Made by a program: the position numbers and the translations under genes
Assembly (NCBI GenBank): GCA_038501785.1
Contig: JBAMJR010000053.1
Coordinates: 9,436,501 to 9,500,500 of the forward strand
DNA length: 64,000 nucleotides
Reading direction: 5' to 3'
Source of the DNA: Myoxocephalus aenaeus
Lineage: Eukaryota; Chordata; Actinopteri; Perciformes; Cottidae
In this document: positions 12,061 to 22,557 of the stretch, in pieces
Numbering within the stretch: the stretch's first letter is position 1
Layout of the letters: each line of letters starts with the position of its first letter
The notes under the pieces: model-generated
The model's input: only the letters and a program-made list of their open reading frames with translations
Told to the model about the DNA's origin: nothing
Database searches by the model: none

Positions 12061-13725
12061 GTGCTACTATACTGCTAGTAATTAAGCTAAGCGAATTGCA
12101 ACTGTTTTTCTGTCTTCTAATAAAGTCCATATTCACCTCCCCTTCTCCTCTTGCATCATCATCATCATCCTCATCACCACAGCAAACCTTCTTTCTGTCT
12201 CTGTACTGTAACTGTGTAGCTCCTCCACTTCTCCCAGAGCTCCTTGACAAACAGTCTTCCCATGGAGGGTTGTGTTGGTTCTCTCCACTGGGGAAACAAA
12301 CCGGAAATTGATGGATGAGTGAGCTTGCCATTTCCCAAATCACGTCCTGAGGATCTTAAAAGCAAGGGAGACGAAAACAGGATGGGGCTCTGCTGGTATC
12401 AATCTGTCCGCTGCCTGCCCCTGACGGATGGCCCAAACCACTATCCATAATTACCTGCTTGTTAACAGGAGAGCGAACACAGCGGACCAGGGGAGGAAGT
12501 CCCTCCACTTGAACATGTTTTCCAGTCTCTCCTCTCGCTATAGATAGCTGAGAGTAGCCCTAGAATGTTTCTCTCATTGTGTCTTGTTCAGCAAGATCGG
12601 CGGCATCCGTCACTGTCATCAAACTTTGGCTAAGGGACAACCTTGCTACGGCAGCTCTGGACCATCAGATTGATGCTGGGTAGTTGATTAATGCCGGGCC
12701 ACACCCGCCCAGTTTAGTGGAAGCCTGACAGCTTTATTGATAAATTAAACACATGGCCACATGAAAAGCATAAATCTCTCAACTCCTCTCCTCGCTTTTT
12801 TTTCATCCTTGAGCATTACTCAGAGCTAATCTGAAGTGCTGGTTTGAAGTACTGTCCGCTCGGAAGCAACTCAGACTGTTTGTTTTATTGGCTACAAATT
12901 ACAGTTTGGCATTAGAATACGGTGGGAAATCAAGGTCATAAAAAAACAAGCGTTTAAAAGTTCACTGAGTCACTGGACTGGAACTTCTAGTTAAATTCAG
13001 AGGCAAGGATTAGTTTACTTTGATGTCTCGGTTCACTAGAATAACATCTAACACAGTGGATCTAAGTGAAATTGATGCAAAACAATGTCCTTAAAGTTTG
13101 GACTGTAAAAGCTGATCAGGTCTACCGCAGCAAATTAGTGGAAGAACGGCCTATCTAGGTCACGTACACCCTTTTAAGATCCACCATCGATATTTGATCA
13201 GAGTTAACAAAGCTGATCAAATAACAAGCCAACTCAAGCAAGAGGGAAACAAATCTCAAACCAAGGCCCTAGACCCAATCCATCAGGGATAGGAGCAGGA
13301 CGAGAGGAGGAGCGTCAAAGGAAATTAAATCAAAGGCAACAACACAAGGACTTAGATAGAGAGATAACGTCCACACGCCCTCCCCACACACACACACATC
13401 GCTCTTCACATTTCCCTCCATCGTCTCCAGACAGATGGATGCACTTTTGAAGAGGAGTCTGAGGAAACTTTTAATGAACAAGCAGCTAGTTGAGGGTCTT
13501 TTTGAATTATCTCATGGTCGATAAGCACCCCGCAGCGCAAATGGCACTGCGAAGGGCTTTGGTCAGATAAACAGCATCTTTTCAGAAGCAGAACAGAGGA
13601 GGGTGCTGACGCTTGAGGAGAGATTAGCAGGGTCTCTTTTCAGGGCTTGTCAGGCCCATTGGACAGGAATTGAAAGTGTGAAAGGGAGCTCTAAGAAGAG
13701 TGGGAGGAGCCACGCCATCGAGTCA
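12061..13725. other. Unique sequence, CNE-like in part, no gene
   Basis: Contains a short ATC triplet run (12154-12178). The 12580-12950 interval is complex and ATTA-rich ('gttgattaatgccgggcc', 'ttgataaattaaac'). No exon is supported. Confidence 0.35.
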
Positions 13726-13786
13726 TGAAAATGTGTTACACGAAAATGTGTTACACGTCACCATTTTTACACGTCACCATTTTTCC
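13726..13786. repeat. Nested short tandem duplications (15-16 bp)
   Basis: The 15-mer ending 'gaaaatgtgttaca' occurs twice head to tail (13726-13740, 13741-13755). It is followed by two copies of 'cgtcaccattttt' (13756 and 13772), the first also ending in 'aca'. The block sits directly upstream of the MITE at 13799. Confidence 0.85.
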
Positions 13787-13798
13787 TCAATTAATATA

Positions 13799-14055
13799 TT
13801 TCTAAAGGTGCTATTGACATGCAATTTTCACCAGATGTTGGTAACAACCCAAGTAATCCATCCATACAAATAAAACCAAACAAACAAGTTCTGAAATTAA
13901 GTTACGTGTAATAAAATGGTATTACACAGGGAAAAAGTATTGAACACGCTGACTGAAAAGCCTTTGTTGGTTCAAGACGCCTCCTGTATGATAAACTAGT
14001 CTCATGCATTGCTCAGGTGTGATTCATTCATTCATATCAATAGCACCTTTAGAAA
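13799..14055. mobile_element. Tc1-type MITE with 23-bp inverted termini
   Basis: Termini at 13799-13821 and 14033-14055 are inverted copies of each other, matching at 22 of 23 positions (core TAAAGGTGCTATTGA). The interior keeps words I recognise from a common teleost Tc1-derived family ('ggaaaaagtattgaacacgc', 'gacgcctcctgtatg'). The transposase part is deleted. Flanking TA dinucleotides are plausible but not clear-cut, so the true ends could lie slightly further out. Confidence 0.7.
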
Positions 14056-15289
14056 CCCTCTTTATTGTTCAAAATGCATTTTCAGTTTCATTTTCGGTCC
14101 CTAACACACAGTGGCAGAGCCCACATATGATTCTTCTTGCCAAGTATCTCTAGGGATTCAATTTGTATTGGACAATTCTGCACCTCACGATGTATTACCA
14201 ATGCCAGTGTTCAGTGTCAATGCAGGAGGTACGGTGCCCTTTATGAAGCGAGGAACAGTAAGTATCTGGAGGTCAGTGTGGAGGAAGGGCGTGTGGCATA
14301 TCTGATTGTCATGTACTTTTGCTGATTTGCTAACCAGAACTACAGTAGTTTTCTAACCTTACCCAAATATTGTAGTTGGAGGATTTTCCGAACAAACCCT
14401 GACCATAGTCTATTTGCCATAACTACCAACTTTATCTTACCCCTTAATCTTAACTATACCATAGTTAACGCGCGTAGATGTTGAGAGAATTTGTAAAACC
14501 TGAGCATGTGAGGTGAATATCAAGCGTGGAATCATGGACCCAACTCAACACCCTACGTGATCTGCATTTGTGTCTGGGGATCAAAGCTCGTGGCCTTTGA
14601 CCTTCTGGGAGTGCTGTCACAATCTCTCTTTGATATATTCAGATCAATTAGAGGTTCCCCTGGGAAGTGTAGCAATTGGACCAAGGTTAGACATCAAAGG
14701 TAGGGGTGATTGATTAGTCCGTGCCCAGACACGCAAAACAAGCGAAGAAGCATGATGGATTCCCCGGTGTCACAACCCGGTGGGACACTCACGCGTACAC
14801 ACAAACCGGCTTGGCATATAACGCAGCAAGGATACAGAAAGAGGCCGAAAGACTGGTTGGTTTTTAAATTACCTGCATGCATACCTGATCTGTTATTATA
14901 TCAGTGCACAAAAGTAATCACAAGAGGTCTGAATGTGAATAAACACACACTGACTTCTTTGTCTACACACACACACACACACACCTGCAGTCGTCCATGC
15001 TGCCAATATTGAGAATTTTAATACCACACCAGACAGAAGACTTGTAAAGCCGCTTATCATTTGGCATATAATAATAATCTGATGAAAAATGCACACAAGC
15101 ATTACTGTCAAGAAGATAACGTGGCACTGTAAGTCATAAAAAAAAAGAAGTAGTAATACATCCAATGATTTTCTCATAATCTTAAATATGTTTATGGGAT
15201 GCCGTTCATCAGCGTTAGTGATTATGAAAAAATGCAATAAAAAGAAAAAAATACATTGCGACACAGTGTTTGAGTGAATTATGGAGGAG
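14056..15289. other. Unique sequence, no gene seen
   Basis: Single-copy sequence with a short AC array (14965-14985). The frames at 14710-15012 and 14896-15264 overlap that array on opposite strands and are not genes. Confidence 0.45.
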
Positions 15290-15560
15290 ACGTTTGAAGG
15301 CGAGGGAGCTCGGTTAAATTTTTCACACTGAGTCAGTGCGAGGGAGTCAATCTAAATTTTCTGCAGCCTGGGCCTTTAAATCAGATCTGCCATCATTTAC
15401 TGCATTGCAGATGAGAAGTCAAGTCATTAGAACCACCGATCGTACACTTCATTGACCCAAGCAGTATTAATGAGATCAACCTGTTTGACTAATGGACAGC
15501 CTCCCATTGGGAGCTGAAATGGTTTGATCCCAAATAGACCAGTACGATTGTGTGTTTGGG
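15290..15560. other. Conserved-non-coding-like block
   Basis: Repeat-free sequence with a TRE/NF-E2-like 'actgagtcagtg', several CATTA/TTAAT words and balanced composition. It is one of the stronger candidates for an enhancer by texture. Conservation was not tested. Confidence 0.3.
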
Positions 15561-15569
15561 TATGAATGA

Positions 15570-15570
<1 letters not shown>

Positions 15571-15602
<32 letters not shown>
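15571..15602. repeat. (TG)n microsatellite, 16 repeats
   Basis: A perfect TG array. Confidence 0.97.
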
Positions 15603-15605
<3 letters not shown>

Positions 15606-17089
15606 CATGGGGTAAATGAGTGGTGAGCCTACAGAGACCAGCCTTCAGCTTTCTTACAGGGCTTTAAAGTCTTCATTGACCTGTGAAGGTGAATGTTTTA
15701 ATGACGTCTCATAAGCAGGGAGGTACACTATGTGGTTAATGTGGTAAATGGGATGCACCCTTAATTGAGCTGAGCTCTGCACATTAAGTCAGGTGAGATA
15801 ATGTGCACTGATAATTTTGAAGGAAGAAGCACTTTCAACTCAGGAGGTAGCTACATGCGCTATGCCCGTTGCTGAATGATGAGGGGTGTCATTTTAAGGC
15901 AGAACCTATGAAAAATGTAGAGGCGTATGCATGTTTTGTGAAGTCTAAAATCATGCAAATTACTTTGAGAAAATTACACCCTCCCGTGATACGTCTTGTT
16001 TTCATTTCCCCAAGGAAACTACTTCACACTCTTCCTCAGCAAGCAGTGAACATAAACTGCCAGCCCGGATTTGCAATTTTACCAAAGAAACTTCTATCTC
16101 CACGTTAAGCCCGTTAGACCCAATCAATGCCAACAAACTGACACCCGCAGATGAATCTGTGAGAAAAATCCCTTAGCCTGGAGAATAGGCGAGCGGAGAG
16201 CGCCTTGGCATTTCTAAGGAGCTATCCGTCATTATGATCTGAGCACACACCACAAACAGATGATATACAAACATAATATCGTTTGCTGGGGCTTATCATG
16301 CATGAAATATAATTTTCCAGGATGGCGGGAGAAGAGAAAAGAGTGAGGAAGGCATTTCTTTGGATCATTTCTATCCTTCTTCCACGTCCCTTTAATAGAC
16401 AGAGAGTAATGGCATGTGGCAGTTTAGTCAAAATGACAGATGTTTGCTGGAATCATGTAAATATGAATGAATGTTATGGACCATGTTCAATGTTTTACCA
16501 GAACACAGTCTTGTAGGAATCAATCAGGGAACAGCATGACTGTGATGATCACGTGGAAATTAATGAAATGGGACAATCTCAGGTCAATAAATGTAAAATA
16601 TGGCAGACATGAACGCGTGTTTTTCTGTATGTTTTTAACTAAGATGTCTAAATCAAAAGGGCAACCTCTGGGTCTGAAAAGTGAAGGCAATGTGGAGGTG
16701 GAGGGGGGGGGGGGGGGGGGGGACTCCTATGGTTTGCAAAAATAAGTCCAATTGTTGGTCTTTGAGAAAATGACCAACCTTTACACTTGATTTATTATCT
16801 CAGTAAACATTCTACTCGTGAGTTTATGGGCTCAATAAAGTAGTTTCAAGTAGCGCTACGATGCTACAGTAGTTGATTAGTCGTCCTTTTGGTCTTAGTC
16901 ATTGTTTTATTAATTTATTTCATGCTGAATGACTTACTTCCAAGAGACTTAAGAGCCCACATTTCGTAAACACAAGATATAAAGTGGCAATTTTGGTGAT
17001 TCTTTGTGGAGTCAATATTAATATCCCAATTAATATCACAGTCAATGTGAATTACAGATGCACTAGCGTGAGTTAAAATGCCTTCAGAA
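15603..17089. other. Unique sequence, no gene; one poly-G run
   Basis: Single-copy AT-rich sequence apart from the poly-G at 16703-16722. The frames at 15869-16108, 16322-16516 and 16467-16745 are short, overlapping and unrecognised. Confidence 0.45.
16703..16722 (+). repeat. 20-G homopolymer
   Basis: Twenty consecutive G after a short purine-rich lead. Confidence 0.95.
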
Positions 17090-17155
17090 CGGTCGTCCAC
17101 CAATGGTTGAAATCACAGTGATTGCGCTACTTCTTATATACCGTCTATGGTACAA
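17090..17155 (-). mobile_element. Terminal fragment of the 'ccatagactgtat' repeat
   Basis: The end 'cttatataccgtctatgg' is the near-exact reverse complement of the left end of the repeat at 53051 ('ccatagactgtataaaaa'). This terminal sequence is common in fish repeats. Only a short piece is recognisable here, and the left boundary is a guess. Confidence 0.45.
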
Positions 17156-17626
17156 ATACAATCATATATTTCAAAAATGTGAATGTATTTTGGAGTAAAA
17201 AGCAGGGCTACACACTTTTGACTGTTTTTTTTTTTTTTTACTAAACTAAAAGCAAATTCAATGCATTCAAGTCGGCTCAATCCAGTCAAATAGTGTGAAA
17301 GACATCCAAGAGTCCTTCAAATGTGTGCGAGTGCTGCCTCTGTGGATTTACTGGGTCAAGGGGAGCTGGGCACAGCATGATGGTATCAGCACGGTGGGAA
17401 GAGTGCAAGGTAGCAGACAAGGTCTGAAGAAGGGCAGCTTTTGATTAAGACCTTTCTACTACACTGCTTATTTGGAATTTCCACTGCACTGCTGCTTTAC
17501 TACAGCAAGGTTATACGTGTTGGCAACCCTGTTAGGTTTTAGCTCTGGGTCAAGAGCAGGTTGCAGCTGCAGATGAATTGCAATATACTCTGTTATATGC
17601 TTGTGCCGCGATCAGATAGTATATAT

Positions 17627-18049
17627 TGTAGTGTTCTCGTGCAGGGTGTTGAAACTCTGGACTAAACACCGAGTTAAACCACAATCAATGAAGACAGAGT
17701 CGCAGTAAGTTTCACCCATTTACTATAACTCTTTCCCTTCAATCATGCTGGTGAAAACTGCAAACAAAGACAATACAAACATTCAGTGTACATACGTAAA
17801 CATAACATTTCACAGTAGAAAATATAAATATACATTGCATCTTTATACATTTACAGCACTCACGAAATTGCCTCTACGATGCCTCCCCGTGGATGCGAGC
17901 AGATTCTGGAACATGCGGTCCACTGTCAAATGTTACTCAACCCGAGCTAGTGAAACCGGACACCATTCATCTGGAAGTACCGGAACCGGAAGTGACTAAA
18001 CCGGAAGCCCCGCCCCAGAAGTGACTAACCCGGAAGTGACGTCATAACA
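17627..18049 (-). mobile_element. Putative solo LTR, minus strand
   Basis: Read on the minus strand the segment starts TGTTATGACGTCACTTCCGG and ends GAGAACACTACA, the TG...CA form of an LTR. Its start (U3) is packed with promoter motifs, and a TATA-like 'tatatttata' lies about 220 bp in. No matching LTR partner, primer-binding site or gag-pol frame is seen nearby, and the flanking 5-mers (TATAT and TGCCA) are not a duplication. It is therefore a solo or truncated LTR at best, and the boundaries are inferred. Confidence 0.4.
17980..18044. promoter_or_regulatory. ETS array with ETS-CRE composite and GC box
   Basis: CCGGAA cores lie at 17980, 17986, 18001 and 18030, two of them as CCGGAAGTGACTAA-like units, with a GC box (CCCCGCCCC, 18008-18016) between them. 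The last reads CCGGAAGTGACGTCA, a perfect ETS site fused to a full CRE (GACGTCA). These are known vertebrate TATA-less promoter motifs bound by GABP/ELK and CREB/ATF factors. The array sits at the head of the putative minus-strand LTR, where U3 promoter elements would be expected. Confidence 0.7.
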
Positions 18050-19264
18050 TGCCATGAACAGGAAAATCATGTTACCAATAACTATCTTGAAATAAACCCC
18101 ATTAATTAAACAAAAATGAAATAGAAAATGCCGTAAAGGCAACACATATATTGAAGGTTGAAGGGATGATTGATGACTGTTTTTCTTCCACCCATATTAA
18201 GGCTTAAGGTTTTAAATAACTTGACTATCAGAACTAAAATGTTATAAAGAATATTCTCTGGAATCTGTGCCCTACTGTGCCTTTAAAGATGTTGTAGAGC
18301 GGCATGTCAGCCTGCTGAGTCCTTGAACATCACAAGTGACGACTGAATGTTAAATAGTTAATTACAAAAGTAATTAACGTTATGGAAAGGGTTTTCTATC
18401 AAATGTCCTTTTTTAATATTCAAAGTTTTGATCAAGGTTTTTTAATTAAACATTGAATGACTGTTCATCATATTATATGATGTTATCAGCCTAAAATAAT
18501 GAGTGAAATATGATTTTGTGTTATTGTAGTGCTGTAAAATTGCTGCTAGACACTCTATTGATGCAAGTGTGTTCCTCACACTGTACCAAGAAGGAGAAAT
18601 AGTTGACAGCAGAAAAAAAAAATAGATGTTTGAAAGGCTTAACACCAACAAATGGATTGAAGCAGAATATCTTGTTGGATAAAAACACGATGTGAACTTT
18701 TTGGAAATGATTACATCTCTCTTCATTCAATAAATCTTGACTTTTGGACTGAGGACCGACAATTCGAGAGACGAGGAGCGCCGCACCTCTCACCATGCGT
18801 GTGTTTGAGTGACAGAGAGCGAGGAAGAGAAGGTGGACTATATTGCAAGCAATATTTCTGTAAGTTATTGATAATAATAATATCATTTCAAATGTCAACG
18901 GCATGAATGAAGCTTTGCAACTTCAAGCTACAAAGCCCCACGGTGCTGTGATTAAGTCGCACCAAGCGCAGACGCAAAGACTTTTAAAAGGGAGCCGTTG
19001 TTTGAATTGAAGAGATATTGACATTAACTAGATTTTTTTAATGTTTAGATATTTCAAATTAAATATTCACACTATTTTACAAATGTTTATTCACATAACA
19101 TGAACTGCAATGCTTGCAAAAAGCTCAACGGTTCAATTATTCCAAATCTCCATCAGACACTGTCACGCTGAGCCACATAGCAGCGCCAATGGAAATTGGA
19201 TCGTCAATCTGGAGTACCCACAAGTGGACAATATGAAAATGGAAATGATTGCCCAACTGTACAC
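18050..19264. other. Unclassified sequence between LTR and SINE
   Basis: No exon is recognised. A CpG-richer patch (18741-18850) is followed by the donor-like 'ctgtaagt' at about 18858, but I see no paired acceptor or coding frame. Parts may be old transposon sequence. Confidence 0.35.
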
Positions 19265-19525
19265 TACTTGTATAACGTCTTTCTAGTCTTCCAACCACTT
19301 AAAGCGCTTTACACTACATGTCAATCACTGTTATACACCCTTTCATACACTGATGGTAGGACACTATCATGCAAGATACCATCTGCCCTTTAGGACTATC
19401 TAACCATCCACACCCATTCATACACCGCAGGCACAGCCTACACATCAGGGTTAAGTGTTTTGCACGAGGAGCCGGGGATTGAACCGATGATGATCTGACT
19501 GAACGACGACACGCTCTGCTTGGTT
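19265..19525 (-). mobile_element. tRNA-headed SINE-like repeat, minus strand
   Basis: The body ('ccacttaaagcgctttacac', 'cacccattcatacaccg', 'ggttaagtgttttgca') matches a repeat I recognise from many teleosts. Near its right end GGGATTGAACC (19475-19485) is the reverse complement of a pol III B box, so the RNA would be read from the minus strand. The A box near 19505-19520 is badly diverged. This copy is unlikely to be transcribed. Confidence 0.6.
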
Positions 19526-19673
19526 TCTATCAAAAATCAAGTAAAGCGAGACTGAGCTGGATGGGTTTGTCAGCATATTTTTGGGGTGTATGTTTCACCG
19601 GGATGACAGCTTGTGCGTGTATGTGTTTGTGTGGGAAAGGTGGCATCATTTATTGGAAAATTGGGTCATAGTA

Positions 19674-19681
19674 CTGTAAAG
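19674..19681. repeat. Left 8-bp target-site duplication of outer hAT
   Basis: CTGTAAAG is repeated exactly at 22558-22565, immediately outside the CACTG end of the element. An 8-bp duplication is the hAT signature. Confidence 0.9.
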
Positions 19682-20133
19682 CAGTGGTGTATAAAGTACC
19701 CAAAAGCCGTACTTGAGTAAAAGTAAAGATACCTTACTGGAAAATTACTCCAGTAAAAGTAAAAGTCACCTAGTAAAAAATACTACTTGAGTAAAAGTCT
19801 TAAAGTATCTGATATTTTCTGTACTTAAGTATCAAAAGTATTTTTCTGATATAAAATGTACTTAAGTATTGAAAGTAAAAGTACAAGTACATGCTTTTAA
19901 TAAAAAAGCAAAGGGTCAGAGTTTTGAGAATTATGAAGTTTATTCTTTTAAGTGCTGTGGCCACCATGACCAAGGACCAGGAGTTGTGTTGATACAATAA
20001 CTGGGTTGGCTGGGATCATCCATATATATTATGTTCAACATAATATATTGTACCTAAGTATACTTTTGCATCTACTATGAACTTATCATCATAATTCTCC
20101 AAAAAGCAATATGACACTATGAAGGACTTGTAA

Positions 20134-20654
20134 CAGTGTGGTTATAAGTATGCTCATTCCGCCCGCCGTGGGTCTCTTGGTACCGGTCTGTGGGTCTCTT
20201 GGTACCGGGCCACAGAAAGAATGAATGAAACATTTCAATTAAATAAAAAAAAAATCAAGGCCGGAAAGATGTTTTATTGTGAAAAATGACCGCATACATC
20301 CGTCTGTGGTAACCTCAGACGGAATCTCTTGACACATGTCAAGATGTTACGTTACTCTAAAATTGAAACGTAAGTCTGTTACAACTCTGGAACTCAAACC
20401 AAGGCAGAGTATCCTGAGATCGCCAAAAAAGCATGAAAACCTGCTTCCATTTCAACATCCTGTCTTTGTGCAGCGCGTTATAAGTTAAGCAGTAGACTGG
20501 ACTAAAGGTTTAGTTAGCAGTAGAGTCAGTAGACTGGACATAACGAACACACGTTGGGTGTCGTTGTCTCCCGTCTTTCCGAGGTCGGACCCGGTCTGTG
20601 AAAATATTGTCTTCACGTAACCGGTCCGTGACGCATAAAGGTTTGGGAGCGCTG
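20134..20654. mobile_element. Second hAT-like segment inside the outer element
   Basis: The right end read on the minus strand, CAGCGCTCCCAAACCTTT followed by 'cacggaccggtt', resembles the termini of ZBED/SCAND3-type hAT elements (CAG-GGTTCCCAACC). The interior words 'ggtaccgggccacagaaag' and 'gaaaaatgaccg' fit that group too. A 19-bp unit ending 'ggtctcttggtaccgg' is duplicated at 20168-20186 and 20190-20208. The left end is uncertain and no target duplication was found, so the boundaries are approximate. Confidence 0.45.
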
Positions 20655-20945
20655 GACTAGAGGATGTAGAGGGAAAATGCAAAACATTGTGATTCGCAAA
20701 ACCTGCTTGGTGGAGTCTGTGTTCCACCACAGTCCCGGATGTTTTTTTTTTCTTTCTAAAGATAGATTTGATTTTGTAGCGAGTAACGAAGGTTTCATGA
20801 GAAATGTATCGGAGTAAAAGTATAATTTTTCTTTGCAAAATGTAGTGAAGTAAAAGTAAAAGTAAACAGAAATATAAATAGTAAAGTAGAGTACAGATAT
20901 CCCAAAAAACTACTTAAGTACAGTAACGAAGTATTTCTACTTCGT

Positions 20946-20953
20946 TACTATAC
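20946..20953. repeat. Left 8-bp target-site duplication of inner hAT
   Basis: TACTATAC here is repeated exactly at 22543-22550 on the far side of the inner element. The duplicated octamer belongs to the right terminus of the outer element, which proves the order of insertion. Confidence 0.9.
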
Positions 20954-22542
20954 CAGTGGCGTCCCTAGGCTAAAGCCCCGGATGTTTTTTAATTAGCCCC
21001 GAATATTAATTTTCAAAAAAAAAAAAAATACGTCATTCACCCAAAACAGCGGCGTCAGGCAGCAGGCGCACTTGCAGTGTGCGCCCCCCTATTATACAAG
21101 TCGTCATTTAAGTTTCTCTTTCCTATAGAACAGGTCTACACCTTGTTCTGTTATTAAACAAACTAAACGGACGTATTTTATTGATCTTATCCGTCATTTC
21201 TGTCTCTAAATGGTCGCGTTAACACTTCTCCTCTGCTCTGCGATGCGCACAGACACGTGCGCGCGCACACACAGGTGAGCACTGAGCACACAACAGCGGA
21301 CAGAGAGCGTCGAAAAATATGTCGCGTGAAAAGCAGATCGCTATATCTGCGTTTTAAACGCTCCCAGGGTGAAGATGGCAACAGCAGCTCTCCTGTGAGG
21401 AACAACCGGAGTTCTCCTCGCACCGGAGCAGCTCTCCTGCTCCAGGTGAAAGAGACAAAGTGCTCTTGTCTTCTACCAACAATGAGCTGCTGGCTTCACA
21501 TATTACAAAAGTGCAAAGTACACGGACATAAAACTAAGTCATTAATAAATACATGGAGAAATGTCTGTACTTTCGGGTAAATGGTTACGCCGTTAACAGG
21601 TTACGCTTGCGCATGCGCGACTCGCTCGCTTATTTTTTGGCGTTTTGCCAGAAGTCTCCCCGACGTCCTTTCTGCTGCTGCGTGTCTCAAAACAGAAAAC
21701 AGATCTCAACGTTGAACATGAATTGTATCAAATCTACAACCCTGTTTTATAAAGATGTGTAGAGGAAAGCAGCTCACTGCTCCACTAATACTGATGCAAC
21801 CTGATGCTCACATATCTGCACTCATTCTGTTTTGTTTGGCTTATTGTTTTCCACAATGAGCTATTTAGTAGTAACTAAATATTAGTATTTTTTTTTTTGC
21901 ACAGATACAACTTCCTGTTCATTGATCTAAGTGATTGCAATTAAAACATAAAAAAAAAATTCTGATGGAGCAATCTGATTTACTTGAAACTTTAAGTGAT
22001 TGCAATTTTCTTTATTCTGTTATTTATAAAAGCACAGATGGAATCACAAAATGTTATTTACAGAAAAAGTTTGAGAACCACTACTTTAAGTGTTTGTGTT
22101 GGTGGAGCACTATTAGCATTATTAGCATCTTATGTCTAAATATTATGTTAAAGAGTATGTTATGTTAAATAATGTTAAAGAATATGTAAAGAATAAATAC
22201 ATATGAGTATGTAAAGAGCATTACATGTACAATGTAAACACTGTACATGACAAGATGCATGGTTCATTAAACATCTCAATGTTTACTGTTGCTGAATGGT
22301 TGCTGTTGGTATGTTCAACATGATGAATGGGGCATTTTTGTGCCTGGGCTATTGAGGGAAGTTTGTGAAAATTGCTAGCCTATTTGGTATTAACTGGTAA
22401 CCATGAAATGCCTCAATTCAATTCAGTCCAGAAGAGCAGGTACCTGTAGGGTATGTGGAGAGTGTTTCTATGTCTAAAAATGTCGCTGCTTCACTCTTCT
22501 GGGCTAAGCCCCAGATGTGTCAAAATCCTAGAGACGCCCCTG
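20954..22542. mobile_element. Inner hAT element, 1589 bp, nested
   Basis: It begins CAGTGGCGTCCCTAGG and ends with the inverted counterpart (read inward CAGGGGCGTCTCTAGG, 14 of 16 matching). Both ends continue into a 'gcccc(a/g)gatgt' sub-terminal word. It is flanked by the perfect 8-bp duplication TACTATAC. No intact transposase is present. A decayed start may survive at 21319, where a short Met-initiated frame runs into a stop, and a one-base shift there would continue through a Ser/Arg-rich stretch to a donor-like 'ccaggtgaaa'. It is probably an internally deleted, non-autonomous copy. Confidence 0.88.
21608..21619. promoter_or_regulatory. NRF1-type palindromic site in inner hAT
   Basis: TGCGCATGCGCG matches the palindromic NRF1 consensus (YGCGCAYGCGCR) and lies in a CpG-rich pocket of the inner transposon. 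Whether it is used is unknown. Confidence 0.6.
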
Positions 22543-22557
22543 TACTATACACCACTG

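Larger units (their letters stand above)
19682..22557. mobile_element. Outer hAT element interrupted by an inner hAT
   Basis: It begins CAGTGGTGTATAAAG and ends CTATACACCACTG, a 12-bp perfect terminal inverted repeat, and is flanked by the 8-bp duplication CTGTAAAG. Sub-terminal regions on both sides are dense in 'aagtaaaagtaaaagta' and 'acttaagta' words, typical of a large teleost non-autonomous hAT group. Removing the inner element and its duplication leaves about 1.28 kb. No transposase domain is recognisable, so it was mobilised in trans. It also carries a hAT-like segment of a second type (about 20134-20654). Confidence 0.9.

Noticed and set aside
12154..12178. ATC triplet run as part of a coding poly-Asp tract
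   Set aside because: The minus-strand Asp-rich frame (12056-12343) is a translation of the microsatellite, with no supporting exon context.
17627..18960. A full-length LTR retrotransposon spanning this interval
   Set aside because: No second LTR, primer-binding site, polypurine tract or gag-pol frame was seen, so only a solo or partial LTR is proposed.
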